Shown here: in pieces, positions 22,233 through 30,480 of the stretch
Position numbering within the stretch: the first letter of the stretch is position 1
Layout of the letters: each line of letters starts with the position of its first letter
NCBI GenBank assembly: GCA_902472305.1
Contig: CABRNK010000003.1
Span: 1 to 64,000 of the forward strand
DNA from: Hominenteromicrobium sp900549945
GTDB taxonomy: Bacteria > Bacillota > Clostridia > Oscillospirales > Acutalibacteraceae
DNA: 64,000 nt
Reading direction: 5' to 3'
Position numbers and translations under genes: made by a program
Notes under the pieces: generated by a model
The model's input: the letters and a program-made list of their open reading frames with translations, nothing else
Told to the model about the DNA's origin: nothing
The model's database searches: none

Positions 22233-23645
22233 ATGAAAAAAGTTGATTTGCTGGAGGGCTCCATCGTCCGGAGCCTGACCCGTCTGGCACTTCCCATCAT
22301 GGCGACCTCGCTGATCCAGATGGCCTACAACATGACCGATATGATATGGATCGGCCGCGTATCGTCGAACGCGGTGGCCGCTGTAGGCGCCGCCGGCATG
22401 TACCTGTGGCTTGCAAACGGTCTGGCCATGATCCCGCGCCTCGGCGGGCAGGTCAAGGCCGCGCACGAGCTGGGCGCGCAAAACACGGAAAGAGCCGCCG
22501 CCTACGGGCAGGCCGCCTTCCACATGGGCGCGCTGCTCGCGGTCCTCTTCACCGCCCTTTGCATTCTGCTGAACGGCCCTCTGATCGCCTTCTTCAATCT
22601 GAGCAGCCCGTCCGTCATCGCGGATGCGCGCACCTATCTGATTATTGTGGCGGCCGGGTTCGCATTCTCGTTTTTTAATCAGATTTTCACCGGCCTGTTT
22701 ACCGCCATGGGCGGCAGCGTCGTGGTGCTGCGGGCCACCGCCGTCGGATTGGTCGGCAACATCATCTTGGACCCGCTGATGATCTTCGGCGTCGGCCCCT
22801 TCCCGCAGATGGGCGTTGCCGGGGCCGCGCTCGCGACCGTTCTGGCGCAGGCGATCGTAACCGTCATGTTCCTGCTGGCGGCCCGCCGCGAAACCGCGCT
22901 TTTCCCGCACATCCATCTGCTGCGGGCCAGCCGGCGGCAGGTCTGGAAGGAAATCCTGAAAATCGGCCTGCCGGTTTCCATCCAGAGCATGTTCTTTTCC
23001 GCGCTTTCCATGATTATCGCGCGCATCATTTCGGGCTGGGGCGATGCGGCCATCGCCGCACAAAAGGTCGGCTCGCAGATCGAATCCATCTCCTACACAA
23101 CGGCGGAGGGCTTCGCCACCGCGCTCAACGCCTTTATCGCCCAAAACTTCGGCGCCGGCAAAAAGGACCGCATCCACAAGGGCTTTAGGACCGCCATCGG
23201 CATGATGATCCTCTGGAGCTGCTTTACCACGGTCCTGCTGATCGCATTTCCCGCGCCGCTGGTGCAGATTTTCATTCAGGGCGACGAGCAGGTGCTGCAA
23301 ATCGGCGTGAGCTACCTGCGCATCATGGGCTTTTCGCAGATCCTGATGTGTCTGGAAATCGCCTCCTCCGGCGCATTTCAGGGGCTCGGCCGCCCGATGC
23401 CGCCCTCGCTGGTCGGCGTGATCGGCAACGCGGCCCGCATTCCGCTTTCCATCCTGCTCAGCGCCACGGTGCTCGGGCTTGACGGCGTTTGGTGGAGCAT
23501 CAGTATCTCCAGCATTGCCAAAGGCACGGTTCTGTTCATCTGGTTTATTGTGATTCTCCGCCGCTATATCCGCGCGGACGGCACGCGGCTACCTACAGCC
23601 CCCGCCCGCTTCCGCCCGCGCAGATCCGAGCCGCGCGGGGAATAG
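22233..23645 (+). CDS. MATE family multidrug efflux transporter
   Basis: The 470-residue protein has about 12 membrane helices in two homologous halves. Typical signatures are SIVRSLTRLALPIMATSLIQ, MTDMIWIGRVSSNAVAAVGAAG near the start, and the second-half repeat LKIGLPVSIQSMFFSALSMI with FNQIFTGLFTAMG. MATE proteins exchange drugs or metabolites for Na+ or H+. The substrate is unknown and no regulator gene is adjacent. I start at MKKVDLLEGS, where the family begins, though the ribosome site (CAGGTG) is distant. A strong terminator follows. It is transcribed alone. Confidence 0.93.
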   Translation: MKKVDLLEGSIVRSLTRLALPIMATSLIQMAYNMTDMIWIGRVSSNAVAAVGAAGMYLWLANGLAMIPRLGGQVKAAHELGAQNTERAAAYGQAAFHMGALLAVLFTALCILLNGPLIAFFNLSSPSVIADARTYLIIVAAGFAFSFFNQIFTGLFTAMGGSVVVLRATAVGLVGNIILDPLMIFGVGPFPQMGVAGAALATVLAQAIVTVMFLLAARRETALFPHIHLLRASRRQVWKEILKIGLPVSIQSMFFSALSMIIARIISGWGDAAIAAQKVGSQIESISYTTAEGFATALNAFIAQNFGAGKKDRIHKGFRTAIGMMILWSCFTTVLLIAFPAPLVQIFIQGDEQVLQIGVSYLRIMGFSQILMCLEIASSGAFQGLGRPMPPSLVGVIGNAARIPLSILLSATVLGLDGVWWSISISSIAKGTVLFIWFIVILRRYIRADGTRLPTAPARFRPRRSEPRGE

Positions 23646-23655
23646 CGTTACCAGC

Positions 23656-23696
23656 AAAAGGGCGCTGCTTTCAAACGGCAGCGCCCTTGCTTTTTG
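23656..23696 (+). terminator. Terminator of the MATE gene
   Basis: AAGGGCGCTGC and GCAGCGCCCTT form an 11-bp stem with a 9-nt loop followed by TGCTTTTTGC. Confidence 0.8.
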
Positions 23697-23725
23697 CAGT
23701 TTTTCGGCGCCGCCCGAATCGAAGC

Positions 23726-23935
23726 TCACTCCGTCTCGGTCGTTTTTTCGCCCGTGTAGAGCAGCGTGAGCTTTTCCTCGTTCCGGATCGCCTGCAGCGC
23801 CTGCTTCCGATCCGACGCCCGGAGCGCCAAGGACACGAGCAGGTTGAGCGCCGTCAGGATCGAGGCGATCAGAAACTCTCGGTTTCTGCGCTTTTTCCGC
23901 AAGGCAGCCGCGCGCCCGCGGCCGTCCTTACGCAT
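23726..23935 (-). CDS. Small single-pass membrane protein coupled to pyrI, function unknown
   Basis: The 69-residue protein has a strongly basic N-terminus (RKDGRGRAAALRKKRRNRE), one membrane helix (FLIASILTALNLLVSLAL) and an acidic/Thr tail. Its ATG lies inside the last codons of pyrI (8-nt overlap), a typical translational-coupling arrangement. The positive-inside rule predicts a cytoplasmic N-terminus. I know no family for it. It may be a small accessory membrane protein, or simply hitch-hike on the pyrBI transcript. Confidence 0.7.
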   Translation of the reverse strand: MRKDGRGRAAALRKKRRNREFLIASILTALNLLVSLALRASDRKQALQAIRNEEKLTLLYTGEKTTETE

Positions 23936-24356
23936 GGTGCTTATACTCCTGCTCGCAGTAGATGCAGCGGTAGCGGTGCGTTTTTTCGTCGCAGAGCGTG
24001 AAGATCTGGTCAACGCCCTCCTCCGAGCTCGTGATGCAGCGCGGGTTCCTGCATCGAATCACGTTTTTCAGGCGCTTCGGCAGCACAATGTTTTCCTTTT
24101 TGACGAGCGCGCCGTCGCGGATCGTGCAGACCGTGATGTGGTTGTCAATGAAGCCGAGCACATCGAAGTTGATGCTGAGCTCGCCCTCGATCTTGATGAT
24201 ATCCTTGCGGCCGAGCTTGCTGCTGCGGGCATTTTTGATGATCGCGACGCAGCAGTCGAGCTTATCGAGCTCCAAAAGCTCATAGATGCGCATGCCCTTG
24301 CCGGCCTGAATGTGGTCGATCACGATTCCGTTTTGGATACTGTCGATGTTCAGCAT
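23928..24356 (-). CDS. pyrI: Aspartate carbamoyltransferase regulatory chain
   Basis: PyrI binds ATP, CTP and UTP and gives allosteric control to the PyrB catalytic trimers. The 142-residue protein has the allosteric domain (IDSIQNGIVIDHIQAGKGM) and the zinc domain with four cysteines: CRNPRC near residue 100-105 and CIYC near 133-136. Its ATG overlaps the pyrB stop by 7 nt, so the two chains are made together. Some Clostridia carry PyrI although Bacillus does not. Confidence 0.97.
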   Translation of the reverse strand: MLNIDSIQNGIVIDHIQAGKGMRIYELLELDKLDCCVAIIKNARSSKLGRKDIIKIEGELSINFDVLGFIDNHITVCTIRDGALVKKENIVLPKRLKNVIRCRNPRCITSSEEGVDQIFTLCDEKTHRYRCIYCEQEYKHHA

Positions 24357-25306
24357 GATTTCTCCTCCTCGAAAAGCCCGGGTTCAATGCCGAGCAGCAT
24401 CAGGATCAGCGCCATACGCACGTAAACGCCGTTCTGCGCCTGCGTGAAATACTTCGCGCGCGGGTCGCTGTCCACCTCGACCGCGATCTCATTGACGCGC
24501 GGCAGCGGGTGCAGAACGATCAGGTCGTCCGCGGCGAGCTTCATTTTTTCGGCGCTCAGGATAAAGCTGTCCTTTAAGCGGATGTAATCCTCCTCGTTGA
24601 AGAAGCGCTCGCGCTGCACGCGGGTCATGTAGAGCACGTCCAGCTCCGGCAGGACCTCGTCCATCGTGCGCACCTCCTTGTAGTCGCAGCCCGAGGGCTT
24701 CACGACCTCGTCGAGAATATAGCCCGGCATGCGCAGCTCCTCCGGCGAAATGAACACGAAGCGGATGTTGTCCCACCGCACGAGCGACTTGATCAGCGAA
24801 TGCACGGTGCGGCCGAACTTGAGGTCGCCGCACAAGCCGATCGTCAGGTTGTCAAGGCGCTTTTTCTCGCGGCGGATCGTCAGAAGGTCGGTCAGCGTCT
24901 GTGTCGGGTGCTGGTGCCCGCCGTCGCCTGCGTTGATAACCGGGATGCCCGCATACTGCGCGGCGATGCGCGGCGCGCCCTCCTTATTGTGGCGCATCGC
25001 GGCGACGTCAGCATAGCAGGAGATCATGCGGATTGTATCCGCAACGCTCTCGCCCTTCGAGGCCGAGCTGCTCGCGGCGCTCGAAAAGCCAAGCACCTTG
25101 CCGCCCAGACGCATCATGGCGGATTCAAAGCTCAGGCGCGTGCGCGTGCTCGGCTCGTAGAACAGCGTGGCGAGGATCTTCCCCTCGCACTTGTGGGCGT
25201 AGGCCTCGCGGTTGTCGGCGATGCTGTCCGCAAGGTCGATCAAGCGCCGCGTCTCCTCCTTCGAAAGGTCGAGCGGGTCGACCAGATGTCTCAGCGGTTT
25301 GTTCAT
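24350..25306 (-). CDS. pyrB: Aspartate carbamoyltransferase catalytic chain
   Basis: PyrB joins carbamoyl phosphate and aspartate, the committed step of pyrimidine synthesis. The 318-residue protein has the carbamoyl-phosphate loop YEPSTRTRLSFESAM near residue 50, SSSASKGESVADTIRM, the aspartate-site segment HPTQTLTDLLTI, and HPLPRVNEI. It is followed directly by pyrI. Upstream, the yebC terminator ends 31 nt before the ATG and no promoter fits in between, so expression depends on read-through from the yebC transcript or an internal promoter. No other pyr gene is in the window. Confidence 0.98.
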   Translation of the reverse strand: MNKPLRHLVDPLDLSKEETRRLIDLADSIADNREAYAHKCEGKILATLFYEPSTRTRLSFESAMMRLGGKVLGFSSAASSSASKGESVADTIRMISCYADVAAMRHNKEGAPRIAAQYAGIPVINAGDGGHQHPTQTLTDLLTIRREKKRLDNLTIGLCGDLKFGRTVHSLIKSLVRWDNIRFVFISPEELRMPGYILDEVVKPSGCDYKEVRTMDEVLPELDVLYMTRVQRERFFNEEDYIRLKDSFILSAEKMKLAADDLIVLHPLPRVNEIAVEVDSDPRAKYFTQAQNGVYVRMALILMLLGIEPGLFEEEKSC

Positions 25307-25334
25307 TTTTCAGCCGTCCTTTCTCTGCGTGTTC

Positions 25335-25370
25335 CGCAAAAAACCTCCCCGGCCTGCACCGGAGAGGTCC
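25335..25370 (-). terminator. Terminator or attenuator between yebC and pyrB
   Basis: ACCTCTCCGG and CCGGGGAGGT form a 10-bp stem (one G-U) with a 6-nt loop followed by TTTTTT on the minus strand. The 3' arm with its T tract matches 13 of 14 positions of the PyrR-binding consensus ARUCCNGNGAGGYU, although here the motif lies within a terminator arm. Being 31 nt before pyrB, it may act as an attenuator. Confidence 0.8.
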
Positions 25371-25373
25371 TCA

Positions 25374-26120
25374 TCAATCTTCGTCTTCTTCCTCGGGTGC
25401 ATCCCAGTTGTGCCAGACCTGCTGAACATCGTCGTTGTCCTCGAGTGCATCGATCAGCTTCTGCATCTTGAGAATCTGATCCGGGTCGGAAAGCGTCGTG
25501 TACGTATCCGGCACCATCTCGACCTCTGCGGAAACGAAAGTATAGCCCTTTGCCTCCAGATCGTCGCGGACGCCGCTGAAATCAGACGGCTCCGTGCTGA
25601 TCTCAAACACGTCCTCGTCGGCCTGAAAATCGGATGCGCCGGCTTCGAGCGCGTCGCTCATCACGGTGTCCTCGTCGAGGCCCTCGCGCTCGATGGCGAT
25701 GACGCCCTTCTGCTGGAACATGAACGAAACGCAGCCCGTAGTGCCGAGGTTGCCGCCGAACTTGTCGAAATAATGGCGCACGTCGCCCGCGGTACGGTTG
25801 CGGTTGTCGGTCAGCGTCTCGACAATGACCGCGACGCCGGCCGGGCCGTAGCCCTCATAGGTCATGCTCTCGTAGGCGTTCGAGTTACCCTCGCCCGCCG
25901 CTTTCTTGATGATGCGCTCGATATTGTCGTTCGGCACATTGTTGGCCTTCGCCTTGGCGATAACGTCCTTGAGCTTGGAGTTCGCCGCGGGGTCAGCGCT
26001 ACCGCCCTCCTTGACCGCAACGGCAAGCTCGCGGCCGATCTTCGTGAAGATCTTGGCGCGCGCGCCGTCCGTCTTTTCCTTTTTTCTCTTGATATTATTC
26101 CATTTGGAATGTCCTGACAT
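25374..26120 (-). CDS. YebC/PmpR family protein
   Basis: The 248-residue protein begins SGHSKWNNIKRKKEKTDGARAKIFTKI-like (key residues G3, H4, W7 and the following basic helix) and contains NVPNDNIERIIKKAAGE and YEGYGPAGVAVIVE, the family signatures. YebC proteins have been described as DNA-binding transcription regulators and, more recently, as factors acting on translation; the sequence does not decide. I start at MSGHSKW rather than six codons earlier. It follows the flavodoxin-like oxidoreductase gene by 14 nt. A strong terminator follows, then pyrB. Confidence 0.93.
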   Translation of the reverse strand: MSGHSKWNNIKRKKEKTDGARAKIFTKIGRELAVAVKEGGSADPAANSKLKDVIAKAKANNVPNDNIERIIKKAAGEGNSNAYESMTYEGYGPAGVAVIVETLTDNRNRTAGDVRHYFDKFGGNLGTTGCVSFMFQQKGVIAIEREGLDEDTVMSDALEAGASDFQADEDVFEISTEPSDFSGVRDDLEAKGYTFVSAEVEMVPDTYTTLSDPDQILKMQKLIDALEDNDDVQQVWHNWDAPEEEDED

Positions 26121-26134
26121 ACTAAAACCTGCCT

Positions 26135-26731
26135 TCAATCACACAAATTCAAGTTATTATAGCACGTTTCCGCCTCGATTTCAATAGCCATTCTGCGGGC
26201 TTTCTCAAAAATCGGGTGCTCGGCGGCGATTCCGCCGTCTGTATCCGGCAGGCAGAGCGTGCCCGTGAGGTGCGTATTCATCACCGAAAAGCTCTGGCGC
26301 AGCGTTTTTTCACAGATTTCCACCGGAAGCGGGTCGTGCCGCCCCATCGTGAGCAGCAGCACCGCGCGGCGCGGCTTAACAATCGCCGGGCGCACGCCGC
26401 GCTCAAAGCGCGCCTCAAAGTAGCGCTGGAAGCGGTCGAGCACGCTTTTGAGCTGCGCCGGGAACGTGAGGTTGTAGACCGGCGACGCGATCACCAGCAG
26501 GTCGCTCTCCCGCAGCGCGGCGTCGAAGCCGTCAAGATCGTGCAGCGCGCAGCCGTCCGCCCGCTTGCAGTACCCGCAGGCCATACACGGCGCGGCGGGC
26601 TCTTTGCACACGTTCCGCGTCTCGACCGTCCAGCGCTCCGGCGAAAGGCCGGAGAGGAACGCGTCCAGCAGCCTGTGCGTCGGGCCGTCCGCATGCGGCG
26701 ACGCGAATAAAACAAGCGCTTTGTTCACCAT
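26135..26731 (-). CDS. Flavodoxin-fold NAD(P)H-dependent oxidoreductase
   Basis: The 198-residue protein has the FMN-binding flavodoxin-like fold: first strand and phosphate loop VLFASPHADGPTHRLLDAFL, the cysteine motif MACGYCKRADGC near residues 50-62 followed by a conserved DLDGFDA stretch, and the isoalloxazine-side segment IASPVYNLTFPAQLKSVLDR. The cysteine group resembles iron-sulfur flavoproteins and related FMN reductases of anaerobes. Substrate and partner are unknown. The ATG follows an ideal AAGGAGG at 5 nt. yebC lies 14 nt downstream. Confidence 0.85.
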   Translation of the reverse strand: MVNKALVLFASPHADGPTHRLLDAFLSGLSPERWTVETRNVCKEPAAPCMACGYCKRADGCALHDLDGFDAALRESDLLVIASPVYNLTFPAQLKSVLDRFQRYFEARFERGVRPAIVKPRRAVLLLTMGRHDPLPVEICEKTLRQSFSVMNTHLTGTLCLPDTDGGIAAEHPIFEKARRMAIEIEAETCYNNLNLCD

Positions 26732-27062
26732 CTTTTCCTCCTTGCCGGTTACAGCCGTACCGAGCAAATCAAACCCATTCAGCCGATCCGCCGCGCACAG
26801 CACATAAAGGGCAGATTCCTTTACAGGCGGCGTCTCCCGCTGCCCGGCCTCTCGGCTATTTTTTTACTGCACACGAGAAGCCGGGATCCCGCCGCACCAG
26901 CAAACGAAAGCGTTCCGACTGTCGCCTGTATTTTCAAACATGTTTGTATAGGTCTTTTGCTTTACGCATCCGTGTCCGCTTTTCTGCGCGCGTCCTGTAA
27001 AGTCATACACCATTACAGACGCCAACAGACGCTGCCGCACGTGCAGCAGCGTCCGAAAAGGT
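26732..27062. other. Intergenic region between leuS and the oxidoreductase gene
   Basis: No gene is visible in these 331 bases. They hold the 12-bp palindrome CAAACATGTTTG (about 26938-26949), a long-loop inverted repeat near 26845-26885 (GGCCTCTCG side against CGAGAAGCC), and the leuS 3' hairpin. I find no convincing -10/-35 pair for the oxidoreductase gene; TATACA beside the palindrome is the best candidate. Confidence 0.5.
27028..27053 (-). terminator. 3' hairpin of leuS
   Basis: GACGCTGC and GCAGCGTC pair around GCACGTGC, which itself is self-complementary, giving a long stem 9 nt after the leuS stop. There is no T tract, so it may protect or weakly terminate the transcript. Confidence 0.5.
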
Positions 27063-29474
27063 TCATCCCTTTACAACGATATTAACGAGTTTGCCCGGCA
27101 CGTAGATCTCCTTGACGACCGTCTTGCCGGCAATTTCCGCCGCGATGCGTGCTTCCGCCTTTGCGGCAGTAAGCGCGTCGTCCTTCTGAATATCGGCCGG
27201 AACCTGCAGCTTGGCGCGCACCTTTCCGTTGACCTGCGCGACGATCTCGACCGTGTCGTCCTTGCACTTCGCCTCGTCGTACTTCGGCCAGTTCTGCTCT
27301 GCGACCATGCCGCAGCCGAGCTGCATCGCCTCCCAGACCTCCTCGGTCACGTGCGGTGCAAACGGGTTCATCAGGAGCGCGAACACGCGCAGCTCACCCT
27401 TCGAGATCGAACCCTTGTCCGCGATAACGTTCATCAGCGCCATCAGCGCGGCGATCGCCGTGTTGAACTTCAGGTTTTCGATGTCGAGCGTGACCTTCTT
27501 GATCGTTTTGTGGAACGCATTTTCCATTTCGGGGCGAATCGCATCGCCCTCTGCCACGATGTTCTGGAGATTCCAGAAGCGGTCGATAAACCGGCGGCAG
27601 CCCTTGATGCCGGCGCTGCTCCACGGCGCGGCCTTTTCAAAGTCGCCGATAAACATCTCGTACATGCGCATCGTATCGGCGCCGTACTCGTTGACGATGT
27701 CATCCGGATTGACGACGTTGCCGCGCGACTTGCTCATCTTCTCGCCGTTTTCTCCGAGGATCATGCCGTGGCTCGTGCGCTTTGCGTACGGCTCCGGCAA
27801 CGGCACCTCGCCGATGTCGTAGAGGAACTTGTGCCAGAAGCGGCTGTAGAGCAGGTGGAGCGTCGTGTGCTCCATACCGCCGTTGTACCAGTCGATCTGC
27901 TTCCAGTAGTTGAGCGCTTCTTTTGAGGCAAACGCCGCCTTGTTGTGCGGATCCATATAGCGCAGGAAGTACCACGAGGAGCCCGCCCACTGCGGCATCG
28001 TATCGGTTTCGCGCTTCGCTTTGCCGCCGCAGTGCGGGCAGGTGGTCTCCACCCAGTCCGTCATCTTTGCGAGCGGGGATTCGCCGTTGTCGGTCGGCTC
28101 GTAGGAATCGACCTGCGGCAGCACGAGCGGCAGCTCGCTCTCGTCGAGCGGGACATAACCGCACTTGTCGCAGTGCACGATCGGGATCGGCTCGCCCCAG
28201 TAGCGCTGGCGGGAGAACACCCAGTCGCGCAGCTTGAAATTGACTTTGCGGTGGCCAATGCCGGTCTCCTCAAGGTGGTCCTTGATGCGCGCTTTCGCCT
28301 CTTCGACGGTCAGGCCGTCAAGAATACCGGAGTTCACCATCACGCCGGCGTCGCAGTCCGTAAACGCCTCTTTTTCAACGTCGCCGCCCTTGACGACCTC
28401 GACGATCGGCAGATTGAATTTCTTCGCAAATTCCCAGTCGCGCGTGTCGTGCGCCGGCACCGCCATGATCGCGCCGGTGCCGTAGGAAACGAGCACATAG
28501 TCGGAGATGAAGATCGGGATCTCCGCGCCGGTCAGCGGGTTGATGGCTTTCACGCCTTCGAGCCGCACGCCGGTCTTATCCTTCGCGACCTCGGTGCGCT
28601 CGAAATCGGATTTTTTCGCGGCCTCGGCCTGATACGCACGGATCTCCTCCAGATTGGCGAGCTTGTCCGCCCACTTCTCGATGAACGGGTGCTCCGGGGA
28701 AACAACCATGTACGTGGCGCCGTACAGCGTATCGGGGCGCGTCGTATAGACGGTGAGCGCATCGCCCGCCGTCGTCTGGAAATCGACCTCGGCGCCTTCG
28801 GAGCGGCCGATCCAGTTTTTCTGCTGCGCTTTGACGCGCTCCGGGTAATCGACGAGGTCGAGATCGTCGATCAGCCGCTGCGCATAAGCCGTAATCTTCA
28901 GCATCCACTGGGATTTAACCTTGTGGACGACCTCGCTGCCGCAGCGCTCGCAGACGCCGTTGACGACCTCCTCGTTCGCGAGCACGCACTTGCAGGAGGT
29001 GCACCAGTTGACGGCCATCTCCTTTTTGTAGGCGAGCCCTTTCTTGAAGAGCTGGAGGAAAATCCACTGCGTCCACTTGTAGTATTCCGGGTCGGTCGTG
29101 CTGATCTCGCGGTCCCAGTCAAACGAGATGCCGAGCGACTGGATCTGCTTTTTAAAGCGAGCGATGTTCTTCGCCGTGACCTCCGCCGGATGGACGTGGT
29201 TCTTGATCGCGTAGTTCTCGGTCGGCAGGCCGAACGCGTCCCAGCCGATCGGATAAAGGACGTTGTAGCCTTCTAAGCGCCGTTTTCTCGCAACGACGTC
29301 GAGCGCCGTGTACGGGCGCGGGTGGCCGACGTGCAGACCCTGCCCCGACGGATAGGGGAATTCGATCAGCGCGTAAAACTTCGGCTTATCGGAATCGTTC
29401 GAGGCGTGGAAAACGCCGGCCGACTCCCATTTTTCCTGCCATTTTGGCTCAATTTCACTCGGATTGTACTTCAT
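27063..29474 (-). CDS. leuS: Leucyl-tRNA synthetase
   Basis: LeuRS charges tRNA-Leu and edits misactivated amino acids. The 803-residue protein opens KYNPSEIEPKWQEKWES, with the HIGH motif as HVGH (residues 48-51 in PYPSGQGLHVGH), the CP1 editing domain (roughly 220-410, with TTRPDTLYGATYMVVSPEH), a zinc-binding CPHCGG region and the KMSKS loop EKMSKSRGNVV. I chose the ATG at 29474; ATGs at 29480 and 29486 are in frame. It is the last gene of the topA-to-leuS series, 39 nt after rsfS. No T-box leader is present because the gene is internal to that transcript. Confidence 0.98.
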   Translation of the reverse strand: MKYNPSEIEPKWQEKWESAGVFHASNDSDKPKFYALIEFPYPSGQGLHVGHPRPYTALDVVARKRRLEGYNVLYPIGWDAFGLPTENYAIKNHVHPAEVTAKNIARFKKQIQSLGISFDWDREISTTDPEYYKWTQWIFLQLFKKGLAYKKEMAVNWCTSCKCVLANEEVVNGVCERCGSEVVHKVKSQWMLKITAYAQRLIDDLDLVDYPERVKAQQKNWIGRSEGAEVDFQTTAGDALTVYTTRPDTLYGATYMVVSPEHPFIEKWADKLANLEEIRAYQAEAAKKSDFERTEVAKDKTGVRLEGVKAINPLTGAEIPIFISDYVLVSYGTGAIMAVPAHDTRDWEFAKKFNLPIVEVVKGGDVEKEAFTDCDAGVMVNSGILDGLTVEEAKARIKDHLEETGIGHRKVNFKLRDWVFSRQRYWGEPIPIVHCDKCGYVPLDESELPLVLPQVDSYEPTDNGESPLAKMTDWVETTCPHCGGKAKRETDTMPQWAGSSWYFLRYMDPHNKAAFASKEALNYWKQIDWYNGGMEHTTLHLLYSRFWHKFLYDIGEVPLPEPYAKRTSHGMILGENGEKMSKSRGNVVNPDDIVNEYGADTMRMYEMFIGDFEKAAPWSSAGIKGCRRFIDRFWNLQNIVAEGDAIRPEMENAFHKTIKKVTLDIENLKFNTAIAALMALMNVIADKGSISKGELRVFALLMNPFAPHVTEEVWEAMQLGCGMVAEQNWPKYDEAKCKDDTVEIVAQVNGKVRAKLQVPADIQKDDALTAAKAEARIAAEIAGKTVVKEIYVPGKLVNIVVKG

Positions 29475-29513
29475 TGTCATCACCATTTATTAAACGCATC
29501 GCTGCGCAGATTT

Positions 29514-29873
29514 TCAGTTGGGTTTAAATTCGATCTCGAGCTTCTCGCCGTCCGCCCACAGTCGGTCAAGATCGTAGAACTCGCGCGCATCCGCCGTGAA
29601 GAGGTGCACAACGACTTCCTCGTAATCCAGAATGATCCAGGAATTCGAGCGGTAGCCCTCCACGCGGGCGGGCGCACGGCCCGCCGCCTTGAGCTTTTCC
29701 TCCAGCTCGTCGGCCAGCGCATGCACATGCGTATTGCTCGTGCCGTTTGCGATGACAAAGTAATCGCCGAGCGAGGAAATACTCGTGATGCGGATCACAT
29801 TGATATTCTCCGCCTTCTTCGCATCGAGGATCTCCGCCGCAGCCTTTGCCAGCATCAAAGAATCCATATTCAT
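29514..29873 (-). CDS. rsfS: Ribosomal silencing factor RsfS
   Basis: RsfS (YbeB/iojap) binds L14 on the 50S subunit and blocks subunit joining during nutrient limitation. The 119-residue protein has AAEILDAKKAENINVIRI, the conserved SLGDYFVIANGTSNTHVHAL and EGYRSNSWIILDYEEVVVHLF. It lies between yqeK (22-nt gap) and leuS, matching the nadD-yqeK-rsfS order of Firmicutes. Confidence 0.97.
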   Translation of the reverse strand: MNMDSLMLAKAAAEILDAKKAENINVIRITSISSLGDYFVIANGTSNTHVHALADELEEKLKAAGRAPARVEGYRSNSWIILDYEEVVVHLFTADAREFYDLDRLWADGEKLEIEFKPN

Positions 29874-29895
29874 ACCGAAACAGCTCTCCTTTCCT

Positions 29896-30480
29896 TTACT
29901 TTCCGTGCCGGACCGCCCAAACCGCGTCGTTATACGCGTCCACGGTTTCGGGCACGACCGGCTCCCGGTCCTTCAAAAGCGCGCCGACTGTGAAGGCAAT
30001 GCCCTCGACGATCGCCCGATCAAGGCTCTTATACGCTGTTTTGCGCATTTCCTCCACACCGGGGTAGTCGCGGTCCTTCGAGATAAAGTCCGCCACAAAA
30101 ACAACCTTTTCAAGAACCGTCATATTGTGCCGTCCCGTCGTGTGGTAGCGCACGGCGTCGATGATTTCCTCATCCTCCACCCGCAGAACGCCGCGGATGT
30201 AGGCGGCCCCGCTGATCGCGTGCCAGCTTTTTTTCACGGAAAGCTCGACATCGTTCATAATTATACCAAAATCCGAAATGATTTTCAACTGTTTATCCGC
30301 GGGCGTATCCTTCAAAATATCGTGGAGGATGCCGGCCGCCTCGGCCTTTTCCGGGTCGGCGCCGTATTTCTTCGCGAGCTTTACCGCCTCCTGCGCCACG
30401 TTCAGCGAATGCTCGAACCGCTTTTCGGAAAGCAGCGGCTTAATCGCCTGTATATAGGCCTGCCTGTCCTTCTTTTTCAC
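29896..30480 (-). CDS. yqeK: HD-domain hydrolase YqeK (symmetrical Ap4A hydrolase)
   Basis: YqeK proteins are HD-domain enzymes that split diadenosine tetraphosphate symmetrically into two ADP. The 194-residue protein has the metal ligands in KRFEHSLNVAQEAV, GILHDILKD, WHAISGAAY and VRYHTTGRHNMTVLEKVVFVAD. It begins with GTG, overlapping the nadD stop by 4 nt (GTGA). It is placed between nadD and rsfS as in other Firmicutes. Confidence 0.93.
   Translation of the reverse strand: MKKKDRQAYIQAIKPLLSEKRFEHSLNVAQEAVKLAKKYGADPEKAEAAGILHDILKDTPADKQLKIISDFGIIMNDVELSVKKSWHAISGAAYIRGVLRVEDEEIIDAVRYHTTGRHNMTVLEKVVFVADFISKDRDYPGVEEMRKTAYKSLDRAIVEGIAFTVGALLKDREPVVPETVDAYNDAVWAVRHGK

Noticed and set aside
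25335..25370. A riboswitch or T-box before pyrB
   Set aside because: Only a simple terminator stem is visible, with no space for an aptamer domain between yebC and pyrB. The PyrR resemblance is reported as a finding with caveats.
27945..29276. A 443-codon open frame on the plus strand
   Set aside because: It is antisense to leuS and has no ribosome site or recognisable motif.
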